A model generated the notes under the pieces. The model was not told the origin of the DNA. It worked only from the letters and a program-made list of their open reading frames with translations, and made no database searches. The position numbers and the translations under genes are program-made. A stretch of DNA of 64,000 bases from contig CM041465.1 of NCBI GenBank assembly GCA_023213395.1, positions 174,227,741 to 174,291,740 on the forward strand, read 5' to 3'. This document shows positions 1 to 13,690 of the stretch, in pieces. This DNA comes from Cycas panzhihuaensis (Eukaryota > Cycadophyta). Every line of letters begins with the position of its first letter. The stretch's first letter is position 1.

Positions 1-2
1 CA

Positions 3-3000
3 GGTCACATTTATTTAACGAGACATATAGTCTTTTCCATCGACCCCATATATGACCCATCAGACTCAGATTCCAATGAAGAGGTTGATGAAGGAATACG
101 GGCAAACCCCAACCCTGACCCCTAATCAGAAGTATCCCTATCAACTGTAATGTCTATTGCTTGTCCTAAACCCTTATGAGTTAGAGGTATTCTTCAGAAC
201 ACTCCAATGCCAATCCCGATAAATGGTGGTGCATCTTTTAACTTTAAAGATATCTCATTAGCTAGGCAACTAAACCTATATATTATCCCTAAGACTGATT
301 TCAGTTGCTCTCAGTCAGGGTATCAGAAGCTCCATTGTGCAGGTGTCATAAAAAACCTATATGTCCAAATTGGCTCGTACCTCTTAACCTCTGATTTTTA
401 TGCATTATCTATATGAGGATCTGATGCTATATTGGGGATCTAATGGTGACAAACTTTAGGAACTTATAGCATGAATAACTCACCCTCTAATCCATTCATA
501 ATGTTTAAAGATCATATGGGAAAAACACACAAACACTATGGTATTCAATCCCCTTAAAACCAACTTGTCTCACCTGGCCGTATGAAAAGACATCTCCAAA
601 CCAACCTAGGCTATATAGTTTGCCTAAATAACATCTAAATTGATCCCCTAATTCATCTGCATATCTAGGATGTCATTACAAAGTACAAGTAAGTATTTGC
701 TCCTCTCTCTTTCATGATCCCTCCTAACCATGGGTTTTACCACACGATTGAACTGAAATCTAACCATGACCTAATTAGCTTACGCCCATATAGAAATTCC
801 TACTTTTAGAAAAATAAAATTGAGAAAATCATGACTGAATTAATGGATATGGAAATAATTTAGCCCAGTAAAAGTCCATATGCAGCACCAATCATCTTAG
901 TCTGGAAAAAAGATGGCTCTTTTCATCTTTGTGTGGATTACAAGGAGCTTAAAACTATTACTATCAAGAATAAGTTCCCTACTCCATGAATTGATAATAT
1001 GCTTGACGAGATCCATGGAGCATCAATCTTCTCTAACCTAGACTTATAATCAGGATATTACTAGATCCCGATAGCCTTAGAAGATTGTAATAAAATAGTT
1101 TTTCAAACCCACCATGGCCATTTTGAGTTTTGAGTGATGCCTTTTGGCCTATGCAATGCTCTGACCACCTTCCAAGCACTCATGAATAAAATTTTTAGTC
1201 CTCACCTTTAAAAATTTGTCATCATTTTCTTCAATGATATACTTATCTATAACTCATGTTTGGACCATCACATTCATTATCAAGAAACAATCCTCCAAAT
1301 CCTACACCAACACCAATTATATGCCAAACTTTCTAAGTGTGAATTTGAAAAAACTGAACTCCAATACTTGGGCCACATCATTTCTTGTAAAGGGGTACGT
1401 ATGGACCCTGATAAAATATTGGTCATCACTACCTGGTCAACACTGACCAATCTCATATAACTACAAGCATTCCTTGGTCTTATAGGGTTATATCATCATT
1501 TGGTTCAGAACTATACCGCAATAGCAGTCCCACTAACAAATTTGCTCTGCAAAAACTCCTTTTAATGGTCTTCAGAGGCTAAAGATGGCTTTTCCCACCT
1601 TAAGCTAGTGATGACCTCTACCCCAATGCTGGTCACGCCTGAGTTCACCCAACCTTTCCAGCTCGAGTATGATGCTTCCAGATTCAACATAGGCATTATT
1701 ATTATGCAAGAATATTAGCCCATTGCTTTCAAAAATAAAAAACTAAAAGACCATGAACTTCAACTATCAACTTACCAAAAGTTAATGTGAGCAATCCTAC
1801 ATTCTGTGGATAAGTGGCATCAATATCTGTTAGGGTAAAAATTCACAATCCTTACTAATCATCGTACTCTCCATAGTCTGATGGATTAACCAATCCTCTC
1901 AGAAGAATAAGACAAATGGATTGATCGCCTTCAGGTTTTTGACTTTACGATATCTCATAAGAAAAGCAAAGACAATGTCATTGCGGATGCCCTTTCTCGC
2001 ATTTCTCCCCATTCCAATGATACCAACCCCATCATCTATGCTATATCTAAGTCTGAACCCATTTGGATAGATGAATTACATGTTGAAAACCAAGCACAAC
2101 CTAACTACTTCCTTTGGAAAGAAAAAGCTTTAAACTATAATGGATGGTCAACTCACTCAAACCATCTGTTATTTCATAATTGCATCTTTGTCCATCCTTG
2201 CTCATCTTTCATTTCACACATTCTAATGGAGTATCACTCCACTCCTTTAGCGGGTCATTCAGGATTTGATAAGACTTATCATCGTATTCGTGTTGATTTC
2301 TTTTGGCCCCATATGAAACATACTATATTTACCTCTGTGTTAGAATGTGATACTTGTCAACAACATAAGGTGGATAACAATGGTTTACCAATACTACTCC
2401 AGCCATTACACATCCCTTAAGGAAAATGGAAGGACATTGCCAAGGATTTTATTACTGGCTTATCTACATTGGCTAGATTTGACTCCATTTGGGCAGTCAT
2501 CAATAGACTAACCAAATATGCTTATTTTATTCCAGTACACACATCTTATAAACCATCCCATCTAGCTGACATTTATGTTCAATTCATTTTCCATCTTAAT
2601 GAATTCCCTTCAACTATTATTTGTGATAGGGATCCCAAATTCACTAGCTCCTTTTGGTAAGAGTTATTTAAGGCTATGGGAACTTCATTTAATATGAGTA
2701 CCGCCTACCGTCCACAAACATATGGTCAATCAAAGGCTTTGAACAAAACTTTGAAAACATAGCTACGTTGTTTTGCCTATGACCACCAAGCTAAATGGAC
2801 ATCCTAGTTATGCTTTACAGAATATTGGTACAATTCATCACACCATTTAGCCATTGGCATGTCTCCATTCTTGGCATTATACAATTATCGCCCTCCTTCA
2901 CACCATACTTTACCAACTGATTTTCAGAATGCCTGTACCTAACAAAAGCTTCAAAACATGGACCAAATCCTTCATACCCTTAAGAAAAACCTAGCCAATG

Positions 3001-3060
3001 CAAGAAATCGTATGAAGGAACTTTCTGATTGCCACTGATATGATTAGTCATTTAACATTA
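3..3060 (+). pseudogene. Decayed Ty3/gypsy pol (protease, RT, RNase H, integrase)
   Basis: One reading frame (codons starting at positions divisible by 3) carries recognisable gypsy domains in order for about 3 kb, interrupted by about 20 stop codons but with no frameshift seen until after the integrase. Order: retropepsin (about 150-480, ending in an ILGI motif), linker, reverse transcriptase (about 840-1,480; CVDYKEL, MPFGLCNA), RNase H (about 1,630-2,020, ending DNVIADALSR), integrase zinc finger (2,226-2,400; C-DTCQQHK) and integrase core (to about 3,040; CDRDPKF). Catalytic residues are mutated: the protease D-S-G region reads NGG, the RT FFDD box reads FFND, and the integrase glutamate after GQS is lysine. 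Gag lies beyond the left edge. The family is certain from domain order; the copy is non-functional. Confidence 0.93.
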
Positions 3061-3289
3061 GAGATCTCGTGTTCCTCCATCTTTAGCCATATAAACAATA
3101 ATCCCTAAAGCCCATCAAGGCCACAAACTAAGCCCCCGCTATTATGGTCTGTATAAAGTCATAAAAAAGATTGACAAAGTTGCATATGCCCTTGAACTTC
3201 CCCCATACACCAATATCCATAATGTCTTCCATGTCTCATGCCTTAAAATATGTCTAGGAAAAAATATTATGCCCCTCACTACCCTCCAC

Positions 3290-3483
3290 ATTCTCCATAA
3301 TGAACAAACACTCACAGTCCCACCAGACCAGATCCTCGCCAGTCGTTAGCGCCACCTTTAGAATCACAATATTTCTAAGCATTTGGTATAATGGGTCAGT
3401 TGTGATGTAGATGAAGTAACTTAGGAATCTGACAAATTTGTCAAAAAGTGTCCCATTTGCAATGCTTTGAGGACTCAACATCT
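3290..3483 (+). pseudogene. Chromodomain-like C-terminus of the gypsy integrase
   Basis: In a frame shifted from the pol remnant (positions 3,371 onward), the translation has the pattern of the chromodomain tail of plant chromovirus integrases: WVSCDVDEVT, a stop where Trp is expected, then ESDKF and, just before the LTR, LRTQHLRGGDL. Chromodomains in these elements bind chromatin and guide insertion. This places the element in the chromovirus (Tekay/Del-like) branch by inference. Two stops and the frameshift make it a remnant. Confidence 0.6.
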
Positions 3484-3497
3484 TAGAGGGGGGGACT

Positions 3498-3982
3498 TGT
3501 AACATAACTTCACCTCCATAAGCAGAAGAAAGCATTAGCATGTGGAATCTGTCAAAGAGTTATATGATCTTATGAATATTCTAAAGTGCTTGCTTATTTC
3601 GTAAGTGCCTAAATAGTTGTACTTATTTATTTAGCAAGTACTCAAATAGTGGTGCTTTTTTTTTGCAAGTAGCTGTGCTCATTTATTTAGTATGTGCATT
3701 ACACATATGTTTAGCAAATAGTTGCACTTTTTATGAATGCATGTAGCAAGTAGTTGTGCTCACTTATTTAGTAAGTGCTTAGAATAGAAGTAAGCAATAG
3801 TAGTTGAAGCACTATATGTACCCTCTTGGGTCTTCATTGTAATTCATTCTTGGATCATATTACTTAAGAGAAAAGAACTTTGGTTCTCTTTGGCGATCAA
3901 TTGTCTCTTTTAGTTCTCTTTGGTGCTTAACATTTCTCTTATTTCTCTCTTTGGAGTTCTTTATTATGGAAGATACATTACA
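3498..3982 (+). repeat. 3' LTR of the left gypsy element, preceded by its polypurine tract
   Basis: A purine run (agaggggggga, 3,485-3,495) precedes TGTAACATAAC, the usual polypurine tract plus LTR start. The right end is set at CATTACA because satellite sequence begins immediately after. The LTR contains about five degenerate ~42-bp direct repeats (about 3,575-3,790) built around a 'tgctcacttatttagtaagt' motif, and a pyrimidine-rich end with repeated 'ttctctttgg'. The partner LTR is outside the window, so the boundary cannot be confirmed by comparison. Confidence 0.7.
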
Positions 3983-6900
3983 TTATTTTACTCATAATTC
4001 CTAGTACTCTATCTTAGGCATTATCACTTAGGTTAGGTATGATATATCCCCCCTTATCAGGTTGATTTCCCATATTCTCAAGTTAGTTTACCACTTAGGT
4101 GGACGTGATTTATCTCTATTATTGGGTATATTTCCACTTTCACGGGTTGTTGTATGTGTATGTGTGTATATGAATTATTCCACATTCATGAGTTGACTAG
4201 ACTCTCATATGAATATGAGGTAAAAATACACCCAAACAACTTTGCTAATCTAAAAAGATCCTTTAAGGGTGATAAGGCCAAAATGTATGACACATTGCAT
4301 CCATACTTATCTGTGTTGCTTCTCGATACTAATGAATTCTTAAAAGGGTTGATTAATGATGATTCATGTGATCGAGTCTTGAGATCCTCTTGTGCGTATG
4401 CCTTATTTCACTCATATTTCCTAGTACTCTATCTTAGTTATTACCACTTAGGTTGGGTGTGATGTATCCCCCTCATTAGGTTAATTTTCTACATTCTTAG
4501 TTTGGGTTGCCACTCGCGTGGATGTAATGTATTAAATTCATTGAGTAAATTTCCCATATTTATAGGATGCAGTGTATGTATGTGTACATATGTGTAAATT
4601 ATCCCATATTTATGAGTTAGTCAAACTCTTACATAAATATAAGGTAAAACATACCTTTATAACTTTGCTAATCTAGAAAGAGCCTTCGAGGGTGAAAAGC
4701 CTAAAATATGTGATACAATGTATCTACATTGGTCTATAGTACTCTTTAGTACTAACAAATACATTGGTCTATATTACTCTCTGGTACTAACAAATACTTA
4801 GAAGGTTTGATTATTAGGGATTTATATGATCGAATCCTTGACTTCCCTTGTGTTTCATGTATTATTTCACCTAGTCTCCCTAGTACTATATCTTAGCCTT
4901 TGCCACTTGGGTTAAGTGTAATGTATTACCTTTATTAGATTGATTTCTAAAATTCTTAGGTTCGGTTACCACTTGGGTGGATGTGATGTATCCATTTATT
5001 GTATAGATTTCCCACATTCATAGGATGTGGTGTATGTGTGTGTGTGTATATGTGTGAATTGTCCCATATTCATGACTTAGCCAAACTCTTATATGAATAT
5101 AAAGTAAAATACATCTCTCCAACTTTACCAATTTGGAAAAAGCCTTTAAGGGTGAGAAGCTCAAAATATATGATACAATGGATTCACATTGATCTAAGTT
5201 GCTCTTTGGTATTAACCAATTCTTAGAAGGGTTAATTATTAATGATTCATATGATCGAATCCTTAACTCCCTTTGTGTTGCATGTCTTTTTTCACTCATA
5301 CTTCTTAGTACTCTATCTTACTAATTACCACTTGGGTTGAGTATGATGTATCCCCTATTGGGTTAATTTCCTATATTCCTTGGTTAGGTTGCTACTTAGA
5401 TGGATGTAATATATCCCCTTCATTGGGTAGATTTTCCACATTAATAGGATGTTGTGTTTATGTGTGTGTGTGTATGAATTATCTCACATTCATAAGTTAG
5501 AAAAACTCTCGTATGAATATAAGGTAAAATACACCCCTACAACTTTACCAATTTAGAAAGAGCTTTCAAGGGTGAGAAGCTTAATATATGTGATAGTGTG
5601 CATCTACATCGATCTACATTGCTTCCCGGTACTAATAAATACTTAGAATGGTTGATTAATAATAATTTATATGATCGAGTCTGTAGTGCCCCTTGTGTTG
5701 AATGCTTTATTTCACTCATACTTTTTAGTACTCTATCTTGGTCATTGCCACTTCGATTAGGTGTAATGTATCCTTATCATTGGGTTGATATCCTACATTC
5801 TTGAGTTGGGTTGCCACTTAGATAGATCTGATGTATCCCCTTCATTGGGTAGATTTCCCATATTTACGGGATGTCATATATGCATACGTGTATATATGAA
5901 TTATCCCACATTCATGAGTTGGCCAGAGACTCACATTAGTATAAGGTCAAATATACCCCTAAACTTTGGTAATCTAGAAAGAGCCTTCGAGGGTAAGAAG
6001 CTCAAAATGTTTGAGACAATGCATCTACAAAGATTCATGTTGCCCCCTAGTACTAACAAATGCTTAGAAAGGTTGATTATTAATTATTTATATGATCGAG
6101 TCCCTGACTCCCCTTATGTTGCATGCCTTATTTCAGTCATACTTCCTAGTACTCTATCTTGGCCATTTCTACTTAGGTTGGGTATGATGTATTCTCCTCA
6201 TCATGTTGATTTCCCATGTTCTTGGATTGGGTTGCTAGTTAAGTGGATGTGATGTATCCCCTTCACTGTGTAAATTTTCTACATTCATAGTATGTATGTG
6301 TATGCATGTGTGTGTGTGAGTTATACCACATTTATGAGTTTAACAGACTCTTATATGAATATAAGGCAAAACACACCCATAAAACTTTACTAATATAGAA
6401 AGAACCTTTAAGGGTGAGAAGCCCAAAATGCATGATATAGTGCATCTACATTAATCTATATTGCTCTCTGGTATTAACAAATACTTAGAAGGGTTGATTA
6501 TTGATGATTCATGTAATCAAGACCATGACTCCCTTTGTGTTACATGTTTTATTTCACTCATACTTCATAGTACTCTATCTTGCCTATTACCACTTGGGTT
6601 AGGTATGACACATCCCCCTCATCTCATTAATTTACCATATTCTAGGGTTGGGTTACCATTCATGTTGATGTGATGTATCCCCTTCATTTAATAGATTTTC
6701 CACATTCACTAGATGTGGTGTATATGTGTGTGTGTGAATTGTACCACATTCATGAGTTGGATAGAGTCTCACATAAATATAAGGTAAAACACCCCTATAG
6801 CTTTGCCAATTTAGAAAGATCCTTTGAGGGTGAGAAGCCTAAAATGTATGATATGGTGCATCCATATCAGTTGACATTACTCTCCAGTACTAAGAAATGC

Positions 6901-9900
6901 TTAGAATGGTTGATTATTGATTATTCATTTAATTGACTCCTTGGCTTCAATTAAGTAGATTTGGTGGTATATATCCCTTATTGCCACTTAGGTTAGGTGT
7001 GATATATATCCCTTATTGGGTTTCCACTTGGGTGGATGTGATATATCCATTTCATTAAGTAGATTTGCCATATTCATAGAGTGTGGTATGTGTGTCTGTT
7101 TATATATATGTGTGTGAATTATCCCACATTCATAAGTTGGCTAAACTCTCATATGAATATAAGGTAAAACATACCCCTATATCTTTGCCAATATAGAAAG
7201 AGCTTTTAAGGGTAAGAAACATAAAATGTATGATACAGTATATCCACATTGCTCACAAGTACTAACAAATACTTAAAAGGGTTGATAATTGATGATTCAT
7301 ATGATCAAGTCCCTAGTTCCCCTTATTTTACATACCTTGTTTCACTTATACTTCTTAGTACTCTATCTTGGTCATTACCACTTGGGTTGGGTGAGATGTA
7401 TCTCCTTTATCAGGTTGATTTCCTATATTCTTGAGTTGGTTTGCCTTTCAAGTGGATGTGATGTATTTCTTTTATTAAGGAGATTTTCCATATTAAAGGG
7501 ATGTAGTATACGTGTGTGTATATATATGTGTATGAATTGTCTTACATTCGTGAGTTGGTTAGGCTCTCACATGAATATAAAGTAAAACACACCCCTATAG
7601 CTTTACTAATCTTGAAATAGCCTTTAAAGATAAGAAGCCCAAAATATATGATACAATACATCTACATTGATCCATGTTGCTCCCTCGTACTAACAAATTC
7701 TTAGAAGGGTTGATTATTAATGATTCATACGATCGAGACATTAGTTTCCCTTATGTTGCAGACATTTTTTCATTCATACTTCCTAATACTCTATCTTATC
7801 CATTACCACTTAGGTTAGGTGTGATGTATCTCCCTCGTTAAGTTGATTTCCCACATCCTTATGTTGGGTTACCACTTAGATGGATGTGATGTATCCCCTT
7901 CATTAGGTAGATTTCTCGTATTCACGGAATGTGGTGTATGTATGAGTGTATATATATATGTGTTAATTATCTTACATTCATGAGTTAACTAGACTCTTAC
8001 ATGAATATAAGGTAAAACATCCCCCTACAACCTTACCAATCTAGAAAGAGCCTTCAAGGGTAAGAAGCCTAAAATGTATAATATATTACATCAATACTAA
8101 TCTACGTTACTCCTTGGTATTAACAAATGCTTAAAATGGTTGATTATTGATGATTCATATGATCGAGTTCTTGGCTCCCCTTATGTTATATATATTATTT
8201 CACTCACACTCCCTAGGACTCTGTCTTGACCATTCTCACTTGGGTTGGGTGTGATGTATCATCCTCATTGAGTTGATTTCTAAAATTCTTAGGTTAGGTT
8301 ACCACTCAAATGGATGTGATGTATCCCCTTCATTTGGTAGATTTCCCATATTCAAAGGATGTGGTATATGTGTGTGTGTATATATGTATGAATTATCCCA
8401 CGTTCATAAGTTGGCTAGACTCTCACATAAATATAAGGTAAAATACACCCCTATAATTTTATTAATATAGAAAGAGTCATTGAGGGTGATAAACCCAAAA
8501 TATGTGATATGATGCATTTACACCAATCCACATTACTCTATAGAGCTAACAAATGCTTAGAAGGATTAATTATTAATGATTTATATGATTAAGTCCCTAA
8601 CTCCTCTTGTGTTGCATGTATTTTTTCACTCATACTTCTCAATGCTCTATCTTGGTCATTGCAACTTGGGTTGAGTATAATGTATCCACCTCATTGGGTT
8701 GATTTTCCACATTTAAGGGTTATGTTACCACTCAGGTGGATGTGATGTATCCCTTTCATTAGGTAGATTTCCCACATTCAAGGAATGTGGGGAGTGTGTG
8801 TGTGTATATATATGAATTATTCCATATTCATGAGTTGGCTATACTCTCACATAAGTATAAAGTAAAATACACCTCTATAACTTTACTAATTTAGAAAGAG
8901 TCTTCAAGGGTGAGAACCCTAAAACATGTGATATAGTGCATTCACAGTAATTTGCGTTACTCCTTAGTGCTAAAAAATATTTAAAATGGTTGATTATTGA
9001 TGATTCATGTGATCGAGTCCCTAACTCCCCTTTAGTTGAATGCCTTATTTCACTCATACTTCCTAGTATTTTATCTTGGTCATTGCCACTTGGGTTAGGT
9101 GTGACATATACCCCTCATTGAGCTGATTTCCTACATTCTTGGATTGAGTTACAACTAGGGCGAATGCAATGTATCCCCTTTATTAGGTAGATTTTTCACA
9201 TTTACAGGATGTAGTGTGTGTATATATATATGCACATATGTGTGAATTATTCCATATTAATGAGTTGACTAAAATCTCACATGAATATAAGGTAAAACAC
9301 ACCCCTATAACTTTGTCAATCTAAGATGAACATTCAAGGGTGAAGAGCCTAAAATGTGTAATATAGTGTATCTACATAGATATGTGTTGCTCGTTGATAC
9401 TAACAAATGCTTAGAGGTGTTGATTATTGATGATTCATGTGATTGAGTCTTACATTCCCCTTATGTTACATGCTTTATTTCACTCGTACTTCCTAATAGT
9501 TTATCTTGCCTATTGTCACTTGGGTTGGGTATTATATCTCATCTTCATTGGGTTGATTTCCCACATTCTTAGGTTGCATTGCCACTTGGGTGGATGTGAT
9601 GTATCCCCTTCATTGGGTATATTTCCTACATTCATAGGATGGTGTGTATGTATGTATATGCATATATGTGAATTATCTCATATTCATGAGTTGGTCAAAC
9701 TCTCACATGAATATAAGGTAAAATACACCCCTAAAGCTTTTCTAATCTAGATAGAGCCTTCGAGGGTGAGAAGTCCAAAACATGTGATATAATACATCCA
9801 CACCAATCCATGTTACTCTTTGGTAATAACAAATGCTTAAAAGGGTTAATTATTGATTATTCTTGTGATTAAGTGCCTATCTACCCTTGTGCTACACGTT

Positions 9901-12900
9901 TTATTTCACTTATACTTCATAGTATTTTGTCTTAGTCATTACCACTTGGGTTAGGTATGATGTATCTACTTCATTAGGTTAATTTCTTGTATTCTTAGGT
10001 TGGGTTGCTACTTAGGTGGATGTGATGTTTCCCCTTCATTCAGTAAATTTTCTACATTCATAAGATATGGTATGTATGTGTATGTGTATATGTGAATTGT
10101 TCTACATCCATGAGTTGGTTGGAGTCTCATATGAATATAAGGTAAAACACACCCCTATAGTTTTATCAATCTAGAAAGAGCCTTTGATGGTGAACAGCCT
10201 AAAATATGTGATATAATTCATCCACATCGATCTGTGTTACTCCTTAGTACTAAGAAATACTTAGAGGGTTGATCATTGATGATTCATGTGATCGAGTCCC
10301 TAGATTCCCTAGTGGTGCACGCCTTATTTTACTCATACTTCTTAATATTGTGTCTTAGTCATTGCTACTTAGTTTATGTGTGATGTATCCCCCTCATCAG
10401 GTTAATTTCCCATATTCTTAATTTGGGTTGTCACTGAGGTAGATGTGATGTATCTCCTTGATTAGGTAGATTTCCTATATTCATGGGATTTGGTATGTAT
10501 ATGTGTGTATGTATATATATGTGAATCGTCATGCATTCATGAGTTGGCCAAACTCTCACATGAATATATGGTAAAATACATCCCTCTAACTTTGCTAATC
10601 TAGAAAGAGACTTTGAGGGTGAGAAGTCTTAAATGTATGATATAGTGCATCCACACTAATCTACTTTACTCCTGGTACTAAACAATGCTTAGAAGGATTG
10701 ATTATTAATGATTCATATGATCAAGTCTGTGACTCCCCTTATTCTACATGCCTTATTTCACTTATACTTTATAGTACTATATCTTGGTCATTACCACTTG
10801 GGTTAGGTACGATGTACCCCCCTTATCAAGTTGATTTCTTACATTCTTGCATTGGTTTGCCACTCAAGTGAATGCGATGTATCCCTTGCATTAGGTAGAT
10901 TTCTCACATTCATGTGATGTGGTTTATATGTATTTGTGAATTATCTCACATTGACGAGTTAGTTAGATTCTCACATGAATATAAGGTAAAACAAACCCCT
11001 ATAACATGGCCAATTTAGAAATAGCTTTTGAGGGTGAGAAGCCTAAAATATTGATACAGTGCATCCACATTGATCCACATTAGTCCCTAGTACTAACAAA
11101 TAGTTAGAAAGATTTATTGTTGCTAATTCATATGATCTAGCATGCATTATTTCACTTTTACTCCCTAGTACCCTATCTTGGCCATTGCCACCTGGTTTAG
11201 GTGCGATGTATCCCCTTCATTAGGCTGATTTCCCACATTCTTGGGTTGGGTTGCCACTCAAGTGGATGTAATGTATCCCTTTCATTTGATATATATTCCA
11301 TATTCATGAGATGTAGTGTGTGTATGTGTATGTGTATAAATTATCCTACATTTATGAGTTAGATAGGCTTTCACATAAATATAAAGTAAAATACACCCAT
11401 ACATCTTTGCCAATCTAAAAAGAATCTTTCAGGATAAGAAGCCCAGAACATGTGATACAATGAATCTATAATGATCCACATTGCTTTATAGTATTAATAA
11501 ATGCTTAGAAGGGTAGATTATCGATGATTCATGTGATCAAGTCCTTGGCTTCCCTTGTGTTTCACGCCTTATTCCACTCATACTTCTTAGTACTTTATCT
11601 TGGTTATTGCCACTTAAGTTGGGTGTGATATATCCACTTCATCTCATTGATTTCTAACATTCTTGTGTTGGGTTACCACTCAGGTGGATGTGAAGTATCC
11701 ATTTCATTGGGTAGATTTTTCACATTCGCAAGATGTTGTGTATGTGTATGAATTGTCCCACATTCACGAATTGGCTAGAATATCACATGAATATAAGGTA
11801 AAATACACCCATATAACTTGACCAATTTGGAAAGAGCCTTTGAGGGTGAGAAGTCCAAAATGTGTGATACAGTACATCCACACTAATTCGCGTTACTCCC
11901 TAGTACTAACAAATGTCTAGAAATGATGATTATTAATGATTCATGATCCATGTGGTTAAGTCCCTAGCTCCCCTTTTGTTGCATACCTTATTTCACTTAT
12001 GCTTCTTAGTACTCTATCTTGGCCATTGTCACTTAGGTTAGGTGTGATATATCCCCCTCAACAAGTTGATTTCCTACATTCTTAGGCTGGGTTTCCATGT
12101 GGCTAGATGCGATGTATCCCCTTTATTAGTTAGATTTTTCACATTTATTGGATATATGTATATATACGTATGTATGGTTTATTCCATATTCATGAGTTGG
12201 TTAGAATCTCACATGAATATAAGGTAAAACATATCCCTATAACTTTGCTAATCTGGAAAGAGCCTTCAAGGGTGAGAAGCCCAAAACGTGTAATACAATG
12301 CATCCACATCGATCCATATCACTCCTCAGTATTAACAAATACTTATAAGGGTTAATTATTGATGATTCACATGGTTAAGTCCTTAGCAACCATTATTTTG
12401 GACACATTATTTTACTCATACTCCTTAGTACTTTGTCTTGGATATTGCCACTTGGGTTGGGTATGATGTATCCTCCTCATCAGGTTAATTTCCCATATTC
12501 TTGGTTGGGTTGCTACTTGGGTGGATGTGTTGTATCCAATTCATTGGATAGATTTCCCACATTCACGAGATGTGGTATATGTGTATGTGTATGTGTGTGA
12601 ATCATCCTATATTTATGAGTTAACTAGACTCTCATATGAATATAAGGTAAAATACACCCATATAACTTTGTTAATCTTGAAAGAGCCTTTGAGGATAAAA
12701 AGCCCAAAACATATAATATAATACATCTATACTGATCTATGTTGCTTCATAGTACTAATAAATACTTAGAAGGGTTGATGATTAACGATCCATGTGATCA
12801 AGTCCCTACCTCTCCTTATGTTGCACATCTTATTTGACTCATACTTCCTAGTACATTATCTTGGCCGTTGCCACATGGGTTAGGTGTGATTTATTTACCT

Positions 12901-13690
12901 CATTGAGTTGATTTCCCATATTCTTAGGTTGGGTTACCAGTTAAGAGGATGTGATATATCCCCTTCATTAAGTAGATTTGTCACATTCATAAGATGTGGT
13001 GTGTGTGTGTGTGTGTATGAATTGTCCCACATTCATGAGTTACCCAAACTCTCATATGAATATAAGGTAAAATACACCTCTATAGTTTTGTTAATTTAGA
13101 AAGAGCTTTCAAGGGTAAGAAGTCTAAAATATATGAGACAATGCATCCACATTGATCTATGTTCCTCTCTAGTATTAATAAATACTTAGAAAGATTAATT
13201 ATTGATGATTTATATGATCGAGTCCTTAGCGCCTATTATGTTACACATCTTATTTCACTCATACTTCCTAGTACTCTATTTTGTGCATTATCATTTGGAT
13301 TAAATATGAAGTATCCCCTTCATTGGGTTGATTTTCCATATTCTTAGGTTAGGTTGCTACTCAAATGGATGTGATATATCCTCTTCATTGGGTAGATTTT
13401 TCACATTCATAGGATGTGGTGTATATGTATGTATATGTGTGTGAATTTGTTCCACATTTATGAGTTGGCTAGACTCTCATATAAATATAAAGTAAAATAC
13501 ACCCTTACAATGTTGTTAATCTAGAAAGATCCTTCGAGGGTTTAAGCCCAAAATACATTGATTCAATATATATATATACCGATCTACATTATTTCTTAGT
13601 ATTAACAAATGCTTAGAAAGGTTGATTATTAATGATTCACGTGAATAATTCATTAGCTCCCCTTGTGTTGCATAACTTATTTCACTCATA
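3983..13690. repeat. Satellite array, ~420-bp monomer, about 23 copies
   Basis: A tandem array of diverged units that each start near 'ttatttcactcatacttcct'. Unit starts were seen near 3,985, 4,405, 4,863, 5,288, 5,708, 6,128, 6,550, 7,340, 7,768, 8,192, 8,618, 9,045, 9,474, 9,900, 10,325, 10,753, 11,148, 11,571, 11,989, 12,408, 12,829, 13,251 and 13,676, giving a period of about 395-460, mostly 420-430. The unit near 6,965 is partly deleted. Each unit contains an internal ~66-bp duplication ('gccactt...gatgtatcccc...' twice in a row) and a short (TG)n(TA)n run at a fixed place. Short ORFs in the array lie in different frames and are not genes. Confidence 0.93.

Noticed and set aside
3254-3541. 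95-codon minus-strand ORF
   Set aside because: It is antisense to the chromodomain remnant and the LTR start of the gypsy element; no independent support.
3983-13690. Recurrent short ORFs with phrases like CELSHIHEL and EYKVKYT
   Set aside because: They recur once per satellite unit in changing frames and are interrupted differently in each copy, as expected from a non-coding tandem repeat.
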